Shown here: piece by piece, positions 13,658 through 17,849 of the stretch
Numbering within the stretch: position 1 is the first letter of the stretch
Layout: every line of letters starts with the position of its first letter
Origin: JAHEFT01 sp964443145
GTDB lineage: Bacteria > Pseudomonadota > Gammaproteobacteria > Xanthomonadales > SZUA-36
Reading direction: 5' to 3'
Assembly (NCBI GenBank): GCA_964443145.1
Contig: CAYUBS010000055.1
Location: 1-17,849, forward strand
DNA: 17,849 bases
Position numbers and translations under genes: made by a program
The notes under the pieces: model-generated
Database searches by the model: none
What the model saw: only the letters and a program-made list of their open reading frames with translations
What the model was told of the DNA's origin: nothing

Positions 13658-15574
13658 ATGGCAGCGATGAACGAACAACACTATCAACTATTGGGTTCCA
13701 TCGACTCTCCGGCCGATCTGAGACAACTCGATGAAGAACATTTGCCGCAGGTCGCAGAAGAGTTACGGCAATACCTGATTGAGTCTGTCGCCACCAGCGG
13801 CGGGCACTTCGGCGCCGGGCTAGGCTGTGTGGAGCTTACTGTAGCGCTGCATTTCCTGTATGACACGCCCCACGATCGCATCGTGTGGGATGTCGGCCAC
13901 CAGGCTTACCCGCACAAAATACTGTGTGAACGTGCCCGAAGCATCACCACGATCAAGCAGAAGCAGGGCCTGGCGCCGTTCCCGAAACGTTCGGAAAGCG
14001 AGTACGACACGTTCGGTACAGGCCATTCCTCCACCTCGATCAGCGCTGCCCTCGGTATGGCTGCTGCTGCAGCCCTGGAGGATGAAGACCGCAAGTGCGT
14101 GGCAATAATCGGTGATGGCGCGATGACGGCCGGCATGGCATACGAAGCGCTCAACCACGGCGGGGACCTGGATAACGACCTGCTGGTGGTCCTGAATGAA
14201 AACCAGATGTCCATCTCGCCCAACGTCGGCGCGATGACCAAGATGCTGGGGCGCCTGATGAGCGGGCCCACAATGACGGGAATCAGGGAACGCGGCAAAA
14301 GCATGCTGCACCGCAACTCCCGCACCTGGCGGTTCATGAGCCGCTGGGAAGAACACATCAAGGGCATGGTCATGCCCAGCACATTGTTCGAGGAACTGGG
14401 ATTCAACTATCTCGGACCGATTGACGGTCACGACATACCCACGCTGGTCCGGACTATCCGCACCGCGCGCGATATTCCCGGGCCCAACCTGCTGCACATC
14501 ATCACTGAAAAGGGCAAGGGTTACGAACCGGCAGAAAAAGATCCGATCAAATACCATGCGGTCGGCCCGTTTGATCCGCAGACCGGGGTTGTAGCCAAAC
14601 CAGCCAGCTCAAAGCCTGCCCCCACCTACACCGATGTATTTGGACAATGGGTGTGCGACATGGCAGAACAGGACAAACGCCTGTTGGCCATTACCCCCGC
14701 AATGCGCGAGGGATCTGGACTGGTCGAATTTCACAAACGATTCCCGGAGCGTTACTTCGACGTGGGGATCGCGGAACAGCACAGCGTCACGCTGGCGGCT
14801 GGAATGGCCTGCGAAAATGCACACCCGGTGGTTGCCATTTACAGCACCTTCCTGCAACGCGCCTATGACCAGATGATTCATGACGTCGCATTGCAGGACC
14901 TGCCGGTGCTGTTTGCCATCGACCGGGCCGGACTGGTTGGGCCGGACGGCCCCACCCATGCGGGAAGTTTCGATCTTAGTTTCATGCGCTGCATCCCGGG
15001 CATGGTGATCATGGCCCCGGCGGATGAAAACGAGTGCCGCCAGATGCTGTATACCGGCTTCTGTCACGATGGGCCAGCCGCTGTACGCTACCCACGCGGG
15101 CGTGGACCGGGTGTTGAAATCGAACAAAAAATGACCGCCCTGCCCCTGGGTAAGTCTGTCACCGCTCGCCAGGGTAGCAAGCTGGCTATCCTGGCTTTCG
15201 GCAGCATGGTTGAACCCTGTGTCAGCGTGGCCGAACAATTGAATGCAACCCTGATCAACATGCGTTTCGTCAAACCGCTGGACCACGCAGCCATCCGCCT
15301 GGCCGCCGCGCAGCATGACTACCTGGTGACTGTTGAGGAAAATGCGGTTGCCGGTGGCGCCGGCAGCGGGGTAAATGAGTTCCTGGCGGCAGAAGGACAA
15401 CCGCTGAAGATCCTGAATTTAGGTTTGGCTGACAATTACATTCAACACGGGACCCGTGGCGAATGTCTGCACCAGGCCGGCCTGGACAGTGAAGGCATAC
15501 TGGCCAGTATCGTCAGGCGTTTCGGTAGTCTGGAACAGAGTCCGGAGAGCAACTTACGGCAGACGGGCGCCTGA
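13658..15574 (+). CDS. dxs: 1-deoxy-D-xylulose-5-phosphate synthase
   Basis: A 638-residue thiamine diphosphate enzyme joining pyruvate and glyceraldehyde 3-phosphate, the first and often limiting step of the MEP isoprenoid pathway. H50 (SGGHFGAGLG) and H81 (VWDVGHQAYPHK) are the substrate-side histidines, IGDGAMTAGMAYEALN (151-166) with LNENQMSISPN is the ThDP motif, and DVGIAEQH holds the glutamate that activates ThDP. Transketolase-like domains II and III follow (FAIDRAGLVGPDGPTHAG, RYPRGRGPG, VEENAVAGGAGSGVNEF). The ATG at 13658 and the ATG at 13667 are both possible; neither has a Shine-Dalgarno sequence. It lies 24 bp after ispA. The last 21 bp overlap the convergent yjdF-like gene. Confidence 0.97.
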   Translation: MAAMNEQHYQLLGSIDSPADLRQLDEEHLPQVAEELRQYLIESVATSGGHFGAGLGCVELTVALHFLYDTPHDRIVWDVGHQAYPHKILCERARSITTIKQKQGLAPFPKRSESEYDTFGTGHSSTSISAALGMAAAAALEDEDRKCVAIIGDGAMTAGMAYEALNHGGDLDNDLLVVLNENQMSISPNVGAMTKMLGRLMSGPTMTGIRERGKSMLHRNSRTWRFMSRWEEHIKGMVMPSTLFEELGFNYLGPIDGHDIPTLVRTIRTARDIPGPNLLHIITEKGKGYEPAEKDPIKYHAVGPFDPQTGVVAKPASSKPAPTYTDVFGQWVCDMAEQDKRLLAITPAMREGSGLVEFHKRFPERYFDVGIAEQHSVTLAAGMACENAHPVVAIYSTFLQRAYDQMIHDVALQDLPVLFAIDRAGLVGPDGPTHAGSFDLSFMRCIPGMVIMAPADENECRQMLYTGFCHDGPAAVRYPRGRGPGVEIEQKMTALPLGKSVTARQGSKLAILAFGSMVEPCVSVAEQLNATLINMRFVKPLDHAAIRLAAAQHDYLVTVEENAVAGGAGSGVNEFLAAEGQPLKILNLGLADNYIQHGTRGECLHQAGLDSEGILASIVRRFGSLEQSPESNLRQTGA

Positions 15575-16165
15575 GGGCAAAGAAGCAATTTGCCGATCCT
15601 GCCATTTCCCCAACATAACGATCGCCAGTCCGGCGCCCAGTAATGCCAGGAACATATCGGACTGGGTATCCCAGACATACCCCTGCGTACCCAGAAACGC
15701 TTCTGCTCCCTGCTTGCTTAGTAGCGCAACCCACCATTCGATCAATTCATACAGCGCACTGAACGCCAGGCAAATGCTGACCACGAAGAGCGATAGCCAA
15801 CCCCTCCTGGCAACTACCCGGTTGCGCAGTAAAATCTCGCGGACGACCACCGCCGGCACAAAGCCCTGCGCCAGGTGTCCCAACTTGTCGTAGTTATTGC
15901 GGTCACCACCCATCCAGTCTCTGAGCCAGTCTCCTGCCGGCACTTCTGCGTAAGTGTAGTGGCCACCTACCATCAGGATGATGGCATGAACGAGGATCAA
16001 CCAGTAGGACAAAGGCGTCAGCGGGAAACGCTTACGGGTAAACCAGAGAATAATCAGCGCAATCAGCGCCGGGGCAACCTCCAGCCACCAGGTCAGATAG
16101 TCATGAGGGTGCCATCCCGACCAGGCCAGGACGGCAAAAAATATCGCCAGCCAGAAGAGGTTCAA
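15554..16165 (-). CDS. YjdF-like DUF2238 inner-membrane protein
   Basis: A 203-residue hydrophobic protein matching the E. coli YjdF/DUF2238 family. Six likely membrane segments are at about 3-17, 27-43, 52-68, 98-112, 122-145 and 168-187. Conserved family marks are GHYTYAEVP (67-75), the NNYDKLGHLAQGFVP stretch, REILLR, SALYELIEWW and FLGTQGYVWDTQSDM; the many H, D, E and W residues at membrane borders suggest a site for a ligand or metal, but the function is unknown. The start is TTG directly after the TAA of the usp gene, in the same frame, with GGA 5 nt before; no other usable start lies before the second half of the third segment. It is probably co-transcribed with usp. Its 3' end overlaps dxs by 21 bp. 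Confidence 0.85.
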   Translation of the reverse strand: MNLFWLAIFFAVLAWSGWHPHDYLTWWLEVAPALIALIILWFTRKRFPLTPLSYWLILVHAIILMVGGHYTYAEVPAGDWLRDWMGGDRNNYDKLGHLAQGFVPAVVVREILLRNRVVARRGWLSLFVVSICLAFSALYELIEWWVALLSKQGAEAFLGTQGYVWDTQSDMFLALLGAGLAIVMLGKWQDRQIASLPSGARLP

Positions 16166-16618
16166 TTAATCCGCGTCAAATACCCTGACGGCCAGCACGT
16201 CGCAACTGGAACCGTGAAGCACCGAGTTGGCCGTGGCGCCGAGCAGGAGCTGGACACCTTTCTGCCCATGTGTTCCAAGCACGATCAGGTCCATCCCGTT
16301 TTCTTCAGCAAACTGGCGTATTTCACGGGCCGGTGTTCCACTGAGGAAATGACGGCCTGATTCAGGGACACCGGCGGTCTCACCGATCGTATCCAGTTTC
16401 TGTCGTAATTCTGAACGCAGGTTTTCCTCAACCTCATCCATGCCGACAAAAACAGGACCATAAGGCACAACTCCCATGTACACCGAATCCATTGGCTCCT
16501 GAACATAAAGAAGGTGGATTTCACTATCCGGTGCAGCCACATCAAGTGCTCTCTTCATAACCGCAGAAGACTCACTGCTCAGATCAATCGCAACAGCAAT
16601 TTTTGTATAGCCGGACAT
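16166..16618 (-). CDS. Universal stress protein, UspA family
   Basis: A 150-residue single-domain Usp. It starts KIAVAIDLS with the conserved acidic D12, has LHLLYVQEP-like strand 2 (HLLYVQEP), and LIVLGTHGQKG followed by LLLGATANSVLHGSSCDVLAVR. The ATP-loop pattern G-x2-G-x9-G-(S/T) is one residue shorter here and ends GAT, as in many proteobacterial UspA-type proteins, so nucleotide binding is uncertain. Usp proteins are cytoplasmic dimers induced by starvation and other stress. The ATG at 16616-16618 is chosen for GGAG at 6-nt spacing; an extension to 16636 would put that site inside the gene. An AT-rich stretch upstream includes TAAAAT as a possible -10. yjdF follows without a gap. Confidence 0.9.
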   Translation of the reverse strand: MSGYTKIAVAIDLSSESSAVMKRALDVAAPDSEIHLLYVQEPMDSVYMGVVPYGPVFVGMDEVEENLRSELRQKLDTIGETAGVPESGRHFLSGTPAREIRQFAEENGMDLIVLGTHGQKGVQLLLGATANSVLHGSSCDVLAVRVFDAD

Positions 16619-16750
16619 CTCTTTCTCCATTCTCAAAGTGCACCCCAGATTTTATTTTAGACCAGACACCGGCAAAATGGATGATTAGTATCAATGGCGG
16701 CAGAAATGACGCGAACTATGATTGAATCAATGAGTAAAGCAGAACCTAAA

Positions 16751-17779
16751 ATGCGCGCCATGCGCATCCACCGGCTGGGACCGCTCAATTCGGATAATCC
16801 ACCGCTGCAGGAAGACCGGGTGGCTATCCCGAAACCCGGCGATGGTGAGTTGCTGATTCGTGTCCATGCCTGTGGTGTTTGCCACACCGAGCTGGATGAA
16901 ATTGAAGGCCGCACCGCTCCTGCGACCCTGCCGATGACCCCCGGGCACCAGGTCGTTGGCACGGTAGCCACACAAGGGCCGGGCTGCAGCACGGACCTGT
17001 TGAAACAGCGTATCGGTGTTGCCTGGATCCATTCCGCCTGCGGCACTTGCAGCTGGTGTCTCGGCGGCAGGGAAAACCTGTGCCCTGACTTCGTCGCCTG
17101 CGGTCGCGACACCCACGGTGGTTATGCGCAATACATGACGGTACCGGAAAAGTTTGCCCACCCCATACCGGGGCAAATCGGCGACCTGGAAGCAACGCCC
17201 CTGCTATGCGCCGGAGCGGTCGGTTTCCGGGCCCTGAGTCTTTGCCGGCTGCAGAATGGCCAAAGCCTCGGATTGACCGGCTTCGGGGCATCAGGTCACC
17301 TGGTTTTGCAGATGGCAAAACACCTGTATCCGGATTCACCGGTTTTCATATTTGCACGCAGCCTGAAAGAACGCGATTTTTCTTTACAGCTGGGCGCGGA
17401 CTGGGCCGGAAACACCACCGACCGGCCGGACACGGGTCTCGACGCCATTATCGATACCACACCCGCCTGGTTACCGGTGGTTTCCGCCCTGCAGGCTTTG
17501 TCACCCGGAGGCAGGCTGGTGATCAATGCGATTCGCAAGGAAACGGACGACCGCGAAGTACTCTCCACTATCGATTACAACACACACCTGTGGCGGGAGA
17601 AGTCTCTATGCACGGTGGCAAACGTCACTCGCAAGGATGTCCAGGAATGTCTGCGCCTGGCCACTGAAATACCGCTCAGGCCACGGGTTGCCGCCTACCC
17701 GCTCGAGGCCGCCAACCAGGCCCTACTGGATTTAAAGCAAGGCGACATCGAAGGCGCCAAAGTTCTGCGGATTATTTGA
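16751..17779 (+). CDS. Zinc-dependent alcohol dehydrogenase (MDR family)
   Basis: A 342-residue medium-chain dehydrogenase. Catalytic zinc ligands are C44 (CGVCHTE), H66 (PGHQ) and C153 (LLCAG). The structural zinc site is complete: C97, C100, C103 and C111 (CGTCSWC then NLC). The Rossmann motif is GFGASG (178-183). The residue after the catalytic His is Gln instead of the usual Glu of GHE, which occurs in one subgroup of these enzymes. The substrate is unknown; a primary alcohol/aldehyde with NAD(P) is the family expectation. Start choice is uncertain: in-frame ATGs at 16694, 16706, 16730 and 16751 all lack a good Shine-Dalgarno sequence. I use 16751 because MRAMRIHRLG aligns with the family start; the upstream codons look AT-rich and promoter-like. 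It diverges from usp. Confidence 0.88.
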   Translation: MRAMRIHRLGPLNSDNPPLQEDRVAIPKPGDGELLIRVHACGVCHTELDEIEGRTAPATLPMTPGHQVVGTVATQGPGCSTDLLKQRIGVAWIHSACGTCSWCLGGRENLCPDFVACGRDTHGGYAQYMTVPEKFAHPIPGQIGDLEATPLLCAGAVGFRALSLCRLQNGQSLGLTGFGASGHLVLQMAKHLYPDSPVFIFARSLKERDFSLQLGADWAGNTTDRPDTGLDAIIDTTPAWLPVVSALQALSPGGRLVINAIRKETDDREVLSTIDYNTHLWREKSLCTVANVTRKDVQECLRLATEIPLRPRVAAYPLEAANQALLDLKQGDIEGAKVLRII

Positions 17780-17849
17780 CCGCAAGACCGGGACCGATCC
17801 TTCTGCGCCTGAATAGCCGGGTCGTCATCGCCCAGAAGACCACCCCACT
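17772..17849 (-). CDS. Possible 3' end of a convergent gene (partial)
   Basis: On the minus strand a frame is open from the window edge to TAA at 17772-17774, encoding 25 residues with a hydrophobic start (GVVFWAM) and a basic tail (RLFRRRRIGPG). This would look like the end of a membrane protein, and it would overlap the dehydrogenase gene by 8 bp, like the other convergent pairs here. With so short a piece a chance open frame cannot be excluded. The plus strand beyond the dehydrogenase stop shows nothing else. Confidence 0.3.
   Translation of the reverse strand, partial: SGVVFWAMTTRLFRRRRIGPGLAVK

Noticed and set aside
13820..14557. 245-codon minus-strand open frame (and another at 14609-15400)
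   Set aside because: Both are antisense to dxs, whose ThDP and transketolase motifs are unmistakable; they reflect GC-rich codon structure.
16694..16750. N-terminal extension of the alcohol dehydrogenase
   Set aside because: The 19 extra codons have no family counterpart, AT-rich codons and no ribosome-binding site; possible but not preferred.

Overview
This 17.8-kb window is dense, protein-coding chromosomal DNA, most likely from a gammaproteobacterium. The evidence is gene content and order: an MTA/SAH deaminase, ubiG, mupP/gph and yciK-type neighbourhood as known from pseudomonads, an accA, tilS, xseB, ispA, dxs run, and an E. coli-like EF-P. The order or genus cannot be resolved from the sequence alone. 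Genes are tightly packed, several convergent pairs overlap or nearly touch at their 3' ends, and TTG/GTG starts are frequent. No rRNA, tRNA, CRISPR array, insertion sequence or phage gene was seen.

Layout. Positions 1-357 hold the 3' end of a gene with 33-bp tandem Gly/Thr/Ser-rich repeats and an AT-richer tail unlike the rest of the window, closed by a hairpin. Next come a HinT-type HIT protein (minus) and, divergently, an AraC-HTH/O6-alkylguanine methyltransferase fusion (plus). A YciK-like SDR (minus) that lacks its usual catalytic serine meets that gene tail to tail, and a FmdB-type zinc ribbon gene (plus) diverges from the SDR.

From 7019 down to 2849 runs a minus-strand operon with almost no spacing: EF-P, MTA/SAH deaminase, UbiG, a MupP/Gph-like HAD phosphatase, and a squalene/phytoene-synthase-fold protein without the aspartate-rich catalytic motifs. 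It combines translation, SAM by-product salvage, ubiquinone synthesis and probably cell-wall sugar recycling.

A 225-bp divergent promoter region separates this from a plus-strand run ending at 15574: a FimX-like REC-PAS-GGDEF-EAL protein with every signature motif degenerate, GluQ-RS, AccA, TilS, XseB, IspA and Dxs. Dxs and IspA supply isoprenoid precursors and farnesyl diphosphate, which feed quinone tails; UbiG on the other strand finishes the quinone head.

The last part holds a usp-yjdF pair (minus), a divergent zinc alcohol dehydrogenase (plus), and possibly the very end of another convergent gene cut by the window edge.

No complete new defence or mobile system is visible. The points most worth following are the set of degenerate enzyme homologues (SDR, squalene-synthase-like, FimX-like), the EF-P-led operon, and the repeat protein at the left edge.
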